64,000 bases of DNA, taken from the NCBI RefSeq assembly GCF_052324685.1, contig NC_135220.1, positions 2,524,716 to 2,588,715 on the forward strand, in the 5' to 3' direction. The first letter of the stretch is position 1. Every line of letters starts with the position of its first letter. Positions 40,526 to 52,119 of this stretch are shown here, in pieces. Both the position numbers and the translations under genes were made by a program. Under the pieces are notes generated by a model, which was not told the origin of the DNA, did no database searches, and saw only the letters and a list, made by a program, of their open reading frames with translations. Origin of the DNA: Brachyhypopomus gauderio. Its lineage: Eukaryota; Chordata; Actinopteri; Gymnotiformes; Hypopomidae.

Positions 40526-40802
40526 GTGAACAACTGATAAAAACCCCTGACACACAGTATAGCAGGGGTGTTCTGTCCTATGCAGGGGCTGGTGTAGCTT
40601 ATGGAATGAATTGTCTCATCAGGCTACTGGAAACCTGCACTAATTGCTCAGATTGTGCTGTCTGTTCATACTATTTCTTCCATCCACAGGTAAATTCCAG
40701 GTCATGATTCAGAAGATGTAGAACCCTGTAAAAAAAAAAATTCCTCATAATTTATTGCTGCAGTCTGATTTTTGTTGTCTTTTTATTTTGTTTTATGATT
40801 GT

Positions 40803-42582
40803 CTCTAGAGGGTGCTAGAACATCTTCAGGAACATTGGATTATCATATCCCTCACTACACAGGTTACCGTCTTAACCCATCAAAAATATTAACCAAGCTC
40901 CTGATTCTCTTTTTCTCAGTGTTCACTCAGCTGATTTCTGTAACTCTGTTTTTCGTCTTTTTATCTTCCCACTTATGTAGAGATTTCTGACCTAATCCAC
41001 AAGGCCAAGTCATCCACCTGTCAATTGGATCCCCTTCCTACAGTACTCATCAAAGCTTGTATCCCTTCTCTGATTTCTCTAATCTCTAACATAATTAATT
41101 CTTCTCTTATGACTGGAACGTTTCCTCCTTCCCTCAAATCCGCTGTAATAACCCCAATACTCAAAAAACCTGGTGCCGACCCAACTAACTTCAATAACTT
41201 GCGTCCTATCTCAAATCTTCCTTTCATATCCAAAATTCTGGAAAAAACTGTAGCTGCTCAACTTCACTCCCACCTAACTTATAATAACTTGTATGAACAG
41301 TTCCAGTCTGCTTTCCGCCCTCTTCATAGTGTAGAGACAGCTGCTCTTAAAATTACTAACGACCTCCTTATGGCAGCTGATTCTGGACTAGTTACCATTC
41401 TCATCCTTCTCGACCTGAGTGCGGCCTTTGATACCATTTGTCACACCACCCTTCTCAATAGGTTATATTCCATCGGTTTACGTCATATCGTACTCAAATG
41501 GTTTAAATCTTACCTCTCGGGCCGCACTTAGGTCATCCAAGTTAAATCGTACATATCCCAGCCTTCCTCCGTTACATCAGGTGTGCCCCAGGGCTCTGTC
41601 CTGGGCCCCCTTCTTTTCATTATCTACCTCCTTCCCCTTGGCAATATCTTCCGTAAATATAATATCAGTTTTCATTGCTATGCGGATGACACCCAGCTCT
41701 ACATCTCCAGTAAACCGTCCCCCAGCCTCCAGACTTCCACCCTCACAGACTGCTTGGCAGAAATAAAATCCTGGTTTACTACAAATTTCCTTAAACTAAA
41801 CAGTGATAAAACTGAGGTTCTTCTCATAGGTACAAAAGCATCACTATCCAAAGTTAACATCATTTCAATCGCACATCAATAACATAACTCGGTCTGCTTA
41901 TTTCCACCTTCGTAATATTAACCGCCTCTGCCCCTCGCTTACCCCCCATACCACTGCCATTCTTATTAAGTCTTGTCACTTCCCGTCTGGACTACTGCAA
42001 CTCTCTTCTCTCCGGCCTCCCCAACAAATCCCTCCATAAAATCCAACTAGTCCAGAATGCAGCTGCCCGAATTATCACCAGAACCCCCTCCACGCACCCC
42101 ATCACTCCTGTTTTACAACAGCTACACTGGTTACCCATCAAGTTCCGCTCAGATTACAAAATTCTTCTGCTTACATTTAAGGTGATCCACAATCTTTCTC
42201 CTTCATATCTGTCAGATCTACTTCAAGTCACCACTCCTTCCCGTACTCTCAGATCCTTCCATACAGTTAACTGTACCCTCTGCTCGTCTTGTCATTATGG
42301 GGAGCAGAGCATTCAGCCGCTCTGCTCCCCGACTCTGGAACTCCCTACCACCTGCACTCCGGAATACAGACTCACTCACAGAATTTAAATCCAGACTCAA
42401 AACTCATCTGTTTAAAATTGCATTTTCTTTATAAAACTTCCCCTGTCTTGATTGGAATATTTTATTTAATTTAGTTTTATCTTTAATGTTTATTTCCTTT
42501 GTCTAATTTTATGATTGTCTTTTATTGTACGGTGTCCTTGGGTGCTAGAAAGGCGCCATTAAATAAAATGCATCATCATCCA
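40803..42582 (+). mobile_element. L2/CR1-like LINE (5'-truncated), with a 79-bp host sequence copy at its 5' end
   Basis: 40884-42582 holds reverse transcriptase segments: [49 protein letters not shown] and the catalytic YADD ([12 protein letters not shown] near 41680). Frame breaks and an in-frame stop (CGCACTTAG near 41530) disable it. The 3' end (CTAGAAAGGCGCCATTAAAT) is typical of fish L2. It splits the duplicated trappc6b 3' flank between GATTGT (40802) and CCATTTAAGAG (42583). Bases 40803-40883 repeat 40149-40227. Confidence 0.88.
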
Positions 42583-43084
42583 TTTAAGAGATTTGAGAAT
42601 TCCTTGCAAAGCAGTTGTGGCATGTCAGGAGCTAGGCTTGCTGTATTGTAATTTAAATTTGTACTGTAGTTTTCATTTTAATATAGCATTCACACTAATT
42701 GTATGAAAAATATTTTCAAATCATACTGAATACTTTTAAACCTCAATATGTCATTTTAATCCATGCTTTTATTTGAATGTGTAGGATTGTTTTGAATGAC
42801 AGTTTATGAAATAGCAACTAATACATTTCCAAATGAACTCCAGTCTAGTGGATTTGTATGCCTTCTTTCAGTGTTTGCCGAGAAAGGTGAAATGTCAGCT
42901 CATTGTCATTATTTGTTAGAAGCTAAACATGTTATAGGTGCCTAGCACACCTACGATCATTAACAATCGGGCCCCAGTTTGCCCAATGCTCTGCAGTGCG
43001 TTTCGCAAAATGTTTGTGACCAAGTGCTTGGTAACCTCCTCCTTAAGAATATTCTTACATTTACGAGTGTTTCCAGAGTGGGGT

Positions 43085-43116
<32 letters not shown>

Positions 43117-43626
43117 CGTGTGTTTGGTGTCACAACAAACCACTATGAAGGTCTTTTTAGTTCAAATTTGAGAATAACCATTTCATATTATTCATTTTAT
43201 TCCAGGGTTTGTCATTTTATTCACATCAAACGAACAGTGATGATGATGTGATGTAAGTGCATGAGATATTTGTTGATGTACACATTTTATTAAATAATTT
43301 CAATTGAATAAAATGCCTTTTCCAATGTAGTTTTAGAATTAATTTGGTACAATTATAAAAACAACCTAATAAATGAATGTATTCTCTGCAAAGAAATGAC
43401 TACACATTCTCAGCTTCTTGAATCCTATTATAAAGGCGTAAGAGTACATGTCCCCACCCAATAATTCCAGACTAACATACAAAACTATGTGAGTGGTGCT
43501 CACCCCCCCCCCCCCCCCCCCGTCCCACAGTGAAACAGGTTAAATGAAACATACACCACTGCATAAAGGTGTATGTGCAAGCCTTATGCAACCACCAAGT
43601 CATCTTTATGTACAATGTAACCTGAG
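42583..43626. other. Duplicated trappc6b 3' flank
   Basis: Matches 29441 to about 30700 of unit 1, with a poly(T) run at 43084-43109 and a poly(C) run near 43504. The Harbinger-like remnant of unit 1 is largely missing here. No gene. Confidence 0.8.
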
Positions 43627-43810
43627 TACCCATCCATCCATCCATTTTCATCCACTTATCCAGGTGTGGGTTGAGGGGGCAGTAGCCTAAGCAAAGAGGC
43701 CCAGGTTTCCCTCTCCCCAGCCACCTCTTCTAGCTCTTCTGGGGCGATACCAGGGCGTAAGGAGGCGTACCCATGACTAATCTGCTCTGGTCCCATCCCA
43801 ATGCGGCGCG
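43627..43810 (-). mobile_element. Non-LTR retroelement 3' fragment (Rex/RTE-like)
   Basis: CATCCATCCATCCATTTTC at its start is the complement of a (GGATG)n-type LINE tail. It is followed by text (AAGCAAAGAGGCCCAGGTTT, CCAGCCACCTCTTCTAGCTC) characteristic of a common fish LINE group. No intact frame. Confidence 0.6.
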
Positions 43811-44502
43811 GCGATGAGCAATACAGCAGGCGTTAAACCGCTAGATGTCCAAGTGATGCGCCGAAAATCAGCTGGGCTATATTGATGATTATTAAATTTT
43901 CGAGGGCAAGCCTGGTCTCTTAGGCAGGGATTGTGTCTCTTCTCCCCTCAGACTTTAGCACGTAAAGTGTTAGAGCGGAAATGACAATCTACTAAGCTAG
44001 AAGTATTCCACTGTGCCTGGAAGGATAGCCTTGGATACAAACGGGCACTCACTAAAGCACGCTCCGCATACTTGGTCTCACTGATTGAGAATAATAAAAA
44101 CAATATTAGATTTCTTTTTAGTACTATTTCCAAACTTCAAACAAAAAAATCAAGCAGGCATTGAACCTCAGATTGCAGGAAACCTAATGTCTTTATTGAT
44201 TTGATATAGAGAAATCTCATGCACTTCTATCAAGTTATCATCAGTTTGTTTGATGTGAATGAAATGACATAAACCCTGGAATAAAATATAAAACCTTTCA
44301 TAGGAAATCCAACTGGTCTGTCATCTGGTGTGGTTGATATTGAACTAAATTTTACATTAGGATAAACACTTGAAGCTTTTCATGCACTCCCACAATCAGA
44401 ATTGGGGAAAATAATTTCATCATTAAATTTTACTACTTGCATACTAGACTCGGTTCCCTCAAAATTACTAAAAGAGGTATTACCAGTTGTGACTGAACCT
44501 CT

Positions 44503-45129
44503 TGTTACGACTACTCTAGGCTATAGCCCTAACAGAGAATGAGTATATTATGAAAGAGAGACTGTGATAGATATGATGAAAATGATTGATATTTATTCAA
44601 ATTATGGCCAAGGGATGTAACTCCAGGACACGTTTTTAAAGAAATGAAAGTAAATGACAATAACCTACCCTAACTACCTATAACAAAACAAAGAGAACGG
44701 TATAACCAAAAGAGCGTCGTGTCCTTTCTTCCCGTCTGGACCGAATTAACAAGCAAGATTATTTACACAGATATTTACACTTACACACTATTTATATACA
44801 TATACACATAAATTATATCCATCAGCTACCAAGACCAAAAGGGGCAAATCCAGACTCAAGTTCAGGGACGAAATAATTCAAAGTCAAAGAAACCAGAAAA
44901 CCAACCACACAATCGAACGCTACCAAATCCCACCAAACAGCAATATGGAGAAAGATCTCCTCGTCTTGCTGATTTGTCGGTCTTTTAAATGCAGGACTGT
45001 GGGTCTTGGGCGGAGAACAACCAATCCACAACAACCAGGAAGAGGGAGAGTGACATGGTTGGAGGAGAGACACGTCTGGACCTGTAGCGTCAGATACCAG
45101 CAATGCAACGACCAGCAGTGGTCGTAACA
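44503..45129. mobile_element. Insertion with GTTACGAC/GTCGTAAC ends in the second L2, unclassified
   Basis: Inverted ends TGTTACGACTAC (44503) and GTGGTCGTAACA (ends 45129) bound about 627 bp that separates two L2 segments. The target duplication is not clear; CTC on both sides is possible. No transposase. The open frame 44822-45130 is not homologous to anything I recognise. Confidence 0.6.
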
Positions 45130-45550
45130 CTCCTAAAGGTAGTTAACTCATCCATTACAATAGGTCACATGCCCAAATCCTATAAATTAGCAGTCATTAG
45201 ACCTCTGATCAAGAAACAAAATCTTGATCTAATTATAGACCCAATTAGAAAACATAATTTATATCCAAGGTCATAGAAAAAGTTGTAGCCCAGCAAATAT
45301 GCTCATATCTGCATAGGAATCACATATTTGAAAAGTTCCAATCTGGATTTAGGCCCCACCACAGTACTGAAACAGCCCTAGTTAAAGTAACAAATTATCT
45401 CCTTCTTGCCTCAGATCAAGGCTATGTATCTCTGGTAGTGCTTCTGGATCTTAGTACAGCTTTTGACACAATAGATCACAGGATATTGCTAGAACAGTCA
45501 GAAAGCTGGGTTGGAATCTCAGGCATAGCACTTTCATGGTTTAATTAACT

Positions 45551-46340
45551 CAGTGGTTCCCAAACTTTTTCTGCCGTGCCCCCCTTTAGTAGATGAGAAT
45601 ATTTTTGCGCCCCCCCTACACCCCCCCCCCCCCATATTGACTAGGGATGTGTTGAAAACTTACAAAAACAATAGGTTCACAACTTTGGTCAAACATGAAA
45701 AAAATTACCTGCAAGAAACATTTTAAATGGTTCAAGAATTCTAAATGTAATTTAAAATAAATAAGGAGATGAAATAAGAGAAACAGCAATACATATGCGG
45801 CTAGTTTGCAAGCGCAGACATCACGCAGAGCACAAAGCATGTAACGGCCAGAAATATGTGTACTGTCTCTTTAAGGGAGCGAGTTGAGCGTGCGTATGGA
45901 ATATTGTTTTTTTAGCTTTCCGCCGTAGACCGAGTCAGACCACTGCTCTTTAATTTATTTCTGTAAGTAACGCATTAAATGAGCTTTGGACAACTCACCA
46001 GTTCATGTATGAACAGTGAAGTATTGCTGGAGCCCAGGTTTATTTTGGTCAACCAGCAAATAAACGGACTAAGTGGAATACCACCAGCGCGAGTATTAGG
46101 GTTGAACTAACTCCGAAAAGCAAGCAATACAAGCATATAATTAGAGTGAATAGATCTGTTTTTATGGATCGGTCACATTGTCCCCGATACCCGATCTAGA
46201 ATTTTTTCAGATATTAATATCGGAATCGGTGCATCCCTAATATTGACACATGTGCACGTTTTACTTTCAAGCTCCGCGCCCCCCCTGCAATAGCTCCGCG
46301 CCCCACCTAGGGGGCGCGCCCCCCACTTTGGGAACCACTG
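45551..46340. mobile_element. hAT-type element in the second L2, TSD AATTAACT
   Basis: A 790-bp element with ends CAGTGGTTCCCAAACTTT and CTTTGGGAACCACTG. It is flanked by identical 8-bp duplications AATTAACT (45543-45550 and 46341-46348). Interior has C-rich blocks (CGCGCCCCCC) near both ends. The L2 frame resumes right after the element. Confidence 0.93.
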
Positions 46341-47090
46341 AATTAACTAATCGCTATCAGTTTGTAGAGCCCAATAATATTCCGTCCAAACACACGAAAG
46401 TGAAATATGAAGTCCCGCAAGGCTCCATCTTAGGATCACTATTATTTACATTATATATGCTACCATTGGGCATAGTTATAAACAAACATGGTGTCAACTT
46501 TCACTGCTATGCATATGACACTCAACTTTACATATCAGCCAAACCTGATGACAAACTCAGTTTAGGAAATATATTGGCCTGCGTAAGAGATGTTAAATGC
46601 TGGATGTTGCTAAACTTTCTCCAACTTAATAGGGACAAAACAGAAGTTCTCCTCCTGGGCCCTATGGCCTCAAAACAGAAAATACCAGATCTAATGCTTA
46701 ATCTCGCAGACTACCCCATTACATCTGGCGCAGTAGCCAAAAACCTAGGCGTCATACTCGACTCCGACCTATCATTTGATAAATACATAGATAATACTAC
46801 TAGGATAGCTTTTCAACATCTCCGCAACATTGCCAAGTTAAGAAATGCATTATCACAGCATGATGCAGAAAAATTGATACACGCCTTGTTAGCTCCAGAT
46901 TAGACTACTGTAACTCATTACTGTCCGGATGCTCATATAGGAATCTAAATAAACTTCAAAAAGTTCAAAATGCCATAGCCAGAGTTCTGACTAGAGCTAG
47001 AAAATTTGATCATAACAGGCCAGTTCTATCAGCCCTGCATTGGCTCCCAGTTAAATTCCGTATTGATTAAAAAATTCTTCTACTCCCCCC

Positions 47091-47841
47091 TTGTTATCAA
47101 ATATAATACAATATAGTGTAATATATAAATATATATATTTAATTGATAGATATACAAAAATATACTGTTATCATAATAATCAGCAGCCTTTGAATTATTT
47201 CAAGAAGCATTCTAATGACTTCTGATACGTTTAAATGCCCGGAAGTACGTAAAAGTTGATCACGTGAGATATCGTCATTTTATACGTATTGGCCAATAGG
47301 AAACCGAGTACGTCTTTATCGTCGTTGCGATTGGCTGCTTTTTAAACGCGAGACCAACGGCGCTGATATTCAAACATTTTTTTTTTCTGCTTTGGACAGT
47401 TTGTAAGTTTTGGACTCGTTCGTGGAGGCGTAATATCTATTTTTCTCGTGTTTGATTTCTGGCTAGAATAAGAGTGACCACTTTGAGAGGTAAGCAGAGC
47501 TTACAAAATGTATTTTTATACGTTGTGTGATGTATTTTTGTCACATTTTAAATTGTCCTAGGGTATATTTTCCTGACTATCGTTAGTTAGCTAACTCTCG
47601 CTAACTCTTATTTAGCGTTGTTAACGTTAGCGTTAACGCTTTCGGTTGTTAGGTTAGCCTATTTAGAGCCTTTCATAGCCTTTTGGAAATAATTCTAACA
47701 TAAGTAAGATTAACCGACTATGATGTTACTGACATTAAGATAGCGTACTAACTAGTGCCAGGCTAATTTCTAACCACAGACTAGCGGTACTATGTAACTA
47801 ACGGAGCTAATATTTGTTAACTAAAGTTTCAGACTTGGAAG
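47091..47841 (+). promoter_or_regulatory. tpx2: Duplicated promoter and 5' UTR of tpx2 copy B
   Basis: Matches 30955-31592 of unit 1, with shared CCAAT-type boxes (TTGGCCAATAGG, GATTGGCTGC). Copy B has about 90 bp extra in the first non-coding exon region (near 47385-47460) and a block of GTTAGCTAAC-like repeats near 47590-47640. The core promoter is retained, so copy B is probably transcribed. Confidence 0.6.
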
Positions 47842-50800
47842 ATGGACGTGCAGCAGCAAGGAGAATCTTCTGATCCTTATGCGTACGATGCTCCATCTCA
47901 TGTAATGAATTTCGCCTTGGATCATGAAGATGATGCTGATCAGTGGTTTGGTAAGCAAGTTAACTAGTATTGTAGCTGTTTTGTGTGTTTCCATAAGTGT
48001 ATCCCCTTATCTATACATATTGTATATTTTACTTGAGTCATATTTTCACAGAAATGTCTAAAGCCATTAGCATTGGGTTGAAGAGTCATATCTGTCTGGC
48101 TAGGCTGATGTCCGTTAGGGTTAACTTTAGGGACTCTTCCCTTTAGATCTGATGGCTGAACCTAAATATGGTGAATTGGAGCAGCTCACAACTCCATTGA
48201 GGGTGTCCAAGCCGTTTGATGGAACACGCAATGAAAATCTGCCCAAAGCTGTAGTCTCACCTATGGTCACGGTAGAGACTGTAACCACAGGTGGGCATGT
48301 GGTGTCTTAGCTAATGTAGAAAATGTAATTTAATGTCATGTTTACAGCATTTCAAAGATAGTGACTTATGGCGGCTTGGGACAGTTACACAGTCCTGACC
48401 TTTTAGTTACCTCAGTTCCACTAACTGTCAACTTTGACTTCACCTCTGATGTCCCAGGTTATACTGAACACCCATCAGAACCCCCATCTAACATAGTGAC
48501 ATCATGGGGTACCAGCAAGCCAGCTGCAGGCCCTGGTCAGGGTCCTAAGAACGTTCCAGCACAGCCACGCAGGTACAAGTGTGCCTCCAAATGTGCAAGA
48601 TTATATTTTGCAGTAACTTACAAGTGCAGATTTGCATCCATTAAAAAAAATGTAAAGTGCTTTATGCAATATTGAACTGTACTCATTTAGTCTTTACCCT
48701 TATCTTGCAGGGTGTCAAAGCGTCCAGTGGTCAAAAATCAGCAACCTCAGCCTCCTTCAACTCCACCTGTGAAGAAGAAGCGGAGGTAAGAACCTGTTGG
48801 GGGTGTAGATATTTTGGCTGTCTTAGTGTTTGTGTTTGTATTTGTATTTATTTGATTTAAACAGGGGCAATACACATTAATCAACATTATTTCATGATCT
48901 AAATGCGCCATATTTAGCCAAATGACAAATTTTCATCTGCTGTCCCGGGGCAGGTTGATGTTCTGAAGGAACATCACAATACACAGTAGTAATAATTAAG
49001 AAAGAAGTAGGAAAAAAATGTATACAAAAATGCAGCATAAAACAAAATCAACCATTATGCTTACATGTCATGTACTCAATAACCAGACTTTCAGTCGTCT
49101 GTAAAACAGACCGACAGCTGTTAACCCTTTTATCTCAGGTGGGAGAGAATTCCAGTCATGTGAAGCACGAAAAGAAAAAACAGTCTGACCGAAAAACACT
49201 TTTCCTTAATGGAATAGTACAGTCACCTCTTGTGCTAGACCTTGTCGACCTATTTGTGGCCCTATGCACACATTTGTCAAGCACTGGCGGCGCTAAGACA
49301 TTTAAGATTTTAAAGACCAGTACTACATTTGTTGAGTCAGTGGTCCATCTCCCTGCTTGTAGGGTTGTTCCAACTCCAAAAAAGACAGTTTTCCAGCCCC
49401 AGCGAAGGTAAAATTTTGTAATGAGCTGATTCACAGTAACTGGTGGTTTTTTTATTTGACAGAATATCACTGGTGACATTAGTAACAGAGAAACTGCTTT
49501 TAGACAATGGTCTTTCATCAACTGTGTAAGCAAAGTACTCCAGATTTATTTGAATATATACCTATACAATAATGTCTTCCTTCAACAGGAGCTCTAAAGG
49601 CCCCAGGTCTGCTCGCCGCAACAGTGCTGCTAACAGGAGTAGCATAAAAAAACCCAGACGGTCAGCAGCTACCAGTGTTGACCAGTGAGTGATGGCATTG
49701 CAATGCGTCGTCTAGCCTGAGCTTCAGTAGCACTGCTTTTTGGCTCATGTCCAAGTTGTGTTGTGACCTGCAGGCAGAAGAGCACAGAGCAGCAGGAGAT
49801 GGAGCGCATCGAGGCGTTGCAGAAGGAGGTTGCTGAGCACCGGAGGAGGAACGAGGCTAGCTACCGAGCTGCTCTGGCAGGCAGTGAGTATGACGGACCG
49901 CACTACACAACTAGTGCTGCCACTAACGACTATTTCTATCGATTCAACTATCGACTATTTTATCGATTGGTTGACTAGTCTAAACGATTAATTTTCTGCA
50001 GAACAAAAACCAAAGAAACTGGCTCTCTTGTAAAGCTGGGCCCATTTTCAGCCGCTTTTTCACTCGTGTGACTATTTTCGCGATCGGGCCGAGTGTCGTG
50101 CATCGTATAGTTTACACAGGTAAACGAGGAGCGATTCACACCTCACAACCAACTCCCGATCAGAAATCGCAGAGTCGCAAGAATATCAAACATGTTTGAA
50201 ATTCAAATCGCTCCTCGTGAGAGTATCGCACTGTTGAAGCAGCTCCACGAGCCAACTCTCCCTGCGATTTAGTCGTACAGTTTGAGCTGGAGCTGAGTAC
50301 ACAATTTAAAATAACATACTGTGTACGCCCAGCTTTAATTACATATATTCCGACAACATAATACAGAACAAAAAATGTAAAACAGCTTTATAGTGCAAAA
50401 TGTTAGTGCAAAAGTTTACTCTCCAGCATAGTAAACATAAAGAGGGCTTATTCAGTGATGTAACTTGAAATTCACATTTTCCTTTATTAAATTCAAGCTT
50501 TTTATATTAAACAAAGTTCATACTATTAAACGGCCTCTTCAGCATAGTAAACAAAAAAGAGTGCTTAAGTCGACTGTGCAACTGCTACCAAATCATTGCC
50601 TTTTCTGGTGGCCCATCTTCTAGATCAGCCATGCTGATTTTGCTTCCGTTTAAGGTGTTCATGCATCGCCCTAGTGCTGCCATTATACGCCAATAAAGAT
50701 TTGCATAGTGTACAATTAACCATTTTTATTCAGCCAATTTCAAGTAACACCATACTTTGGATGCTTTTGGTCTTTGTAGACCAGGAGTCTGCAACCCTTA

Positions 50801-52060
50801 AAACATGGAGTGCCAACTTCAACATTTCTAGTCAATGAGTGTGCCACTATCAACAAATAAAATTGGAGGGGGGGGGGGTGGGGGGGTGGGTTTGTTGCAT
50901 GTTGCGTACTGACAGTCACGATTAAGTCACTACATTCTGATTAAGAACAGGGCTGCCCTCACTTTAGCATAAATTCCAGCGCTTTTCAAACCTGAAACAC
51001 AAAGCAACATTAACATTCGTCAGGTAAATGTTCCTTCCCCTGTTTTCGATGGGTGTTTCTTTATACTACCACATATCGTTTCAGACAACACTGCAAAGAT
51101 TGTGACGCGGCAAGTTTAAACGCCTCCTCTGCTCGCGCAGGTTCGCGCAAGGTGTGCGTAGTCGTGCGCTACGGTCACTCGTGAAAGTATAATAAATAAT
51201 CTGAGATTTTTATTATTATTTTTTGCTGATGCTGGTCCAACATGGCGCGTACCAGTGATTATGCCTCGGCATGCCGTAGGTTGCCGACCCCTGCTGTAGA
51301 CTTTTGCGAAGCTCCTTTGGCTCCGCTGCAGCTGACTTTTTTGGAGTGGCGCTGACCAATGATTGGAGACTCTGTCACGCTTTGAGCAAAAACATTTCGT
51401 TGAACGGACTCATTTTAAAAATTAAAATGGAACATGAATAAACATAAAAAAAAAACACAAAACCGATGCGTCGACGTATTTTCGGCGTCAACGTCATAGA
51501 CCGTATCGACCGATCGCGGCAGCCCTATACACAACACTGGCCCGCTCTCCCAGAAGGTCCGTCTTCAACAGGGATAACAGACGGGGTTCATTCTAGAGTT
51601 GCTGATTTACTCTAGTCTAATCTGCTGTTATGGATGAGTGCTGTCTTGATGTGGGTAATTTTTGTTCTTGTATTATAATGAGGTGGTGACTGTTGCTTTT
51701 AAAGGTCAGCCTCCAAAGAAGCACGTGTTGTCCACCACCATTCCCAAAGAGTTCAACTTCCGCTCGGACAGCAGACTGAAAAACCATGCCGACGTTCCAG
51801 ATGTGTCTCACAAAGAGGCAGATTTTACATCCCAGCTTCGCAAGCACCCTGCCTCACATGTGAGCGTCTCCTTGAAATGTCCGCATCTTGACACTTTGTT
51901 CCGTTACAGAATGGACCATGTCTATCGCCACCACTGTTATTCAAAACAGTGTTTCTCATGCAAGCTGTTTTATTTTTCATGGGGTGGTGGGTCAAATCAA
52001 TACAAGTAGCTATTTCATACATGATGGGGTGACCAAAGCTTTTCTCTTCTTTTTTTCTTT

Positions 52061-52119
<59 letters not shown>

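Larger units (their letters stand above)
39832..40720 (+). pseudogene. trappc6b: Duplicated fragment of trappc6b (end of exon 4 to exon 6), broken
   Basis: Matches 28522-29359. It starts in the last bases of exon 4 (TGGAGAATGCCCCCAAG). Exon 5 is cut after GGAGTGAA, with a deletion joining it to intron 5. Exon 6 with its acceptor and stop is intact (about 40688-40720). Intron 5 has acquired a SINE and an (AAT)n tract. With no promoter, no exons 1-3 and a truncated exon 5 it cannot make TRAPPC6B. Confidence 0.93.
43840..47090 (+). mobile_element. Second L2-like LINE, interrupted by two DNA elements
   Basis: LINE segments at 43840-44502, 45130-45550 and 46341-47090. Recognisable parts are [18 protein letters not shown] (about 44090-44145), LLDLSTAFDTIDHR-like text near 45450 and VPQGSILGSLLFTLYMLPLG. 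The active-site motif is CYAYDTQLYIS, so the YADD aspartate pair is broken. The element also has frame breaks and is dead. It lies in the intergenic part of duplication unit 2 and is missing from unit 1. Confidence 0.85.
49912..51527. mobile_element. hAT-type element in tpx2-B intron 7, TSD TACACAAC, with nested insertions
   Basis: A 1616-bp element with ends TAGTGCTGCCACTAACGA and CGATCGCGGCAGCCCTA. It is flanked by identical 8-bp duplications TACACAAC (49904-49911 and 51528-51535). Copy A intron 7 (about 33080) is uninterrupted. Inside are a Harbinger-type MITE (50034-50334) and a second hAT (50782-51293). No transposase frame survives. Confidence 0.9.

Noticed and set aside
41025-41882. 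Reverse-transcriptase open frames as host genes
   Set aside because: They are pieces of a 5'-truncated L2-type LINE with stops and frame breaks.
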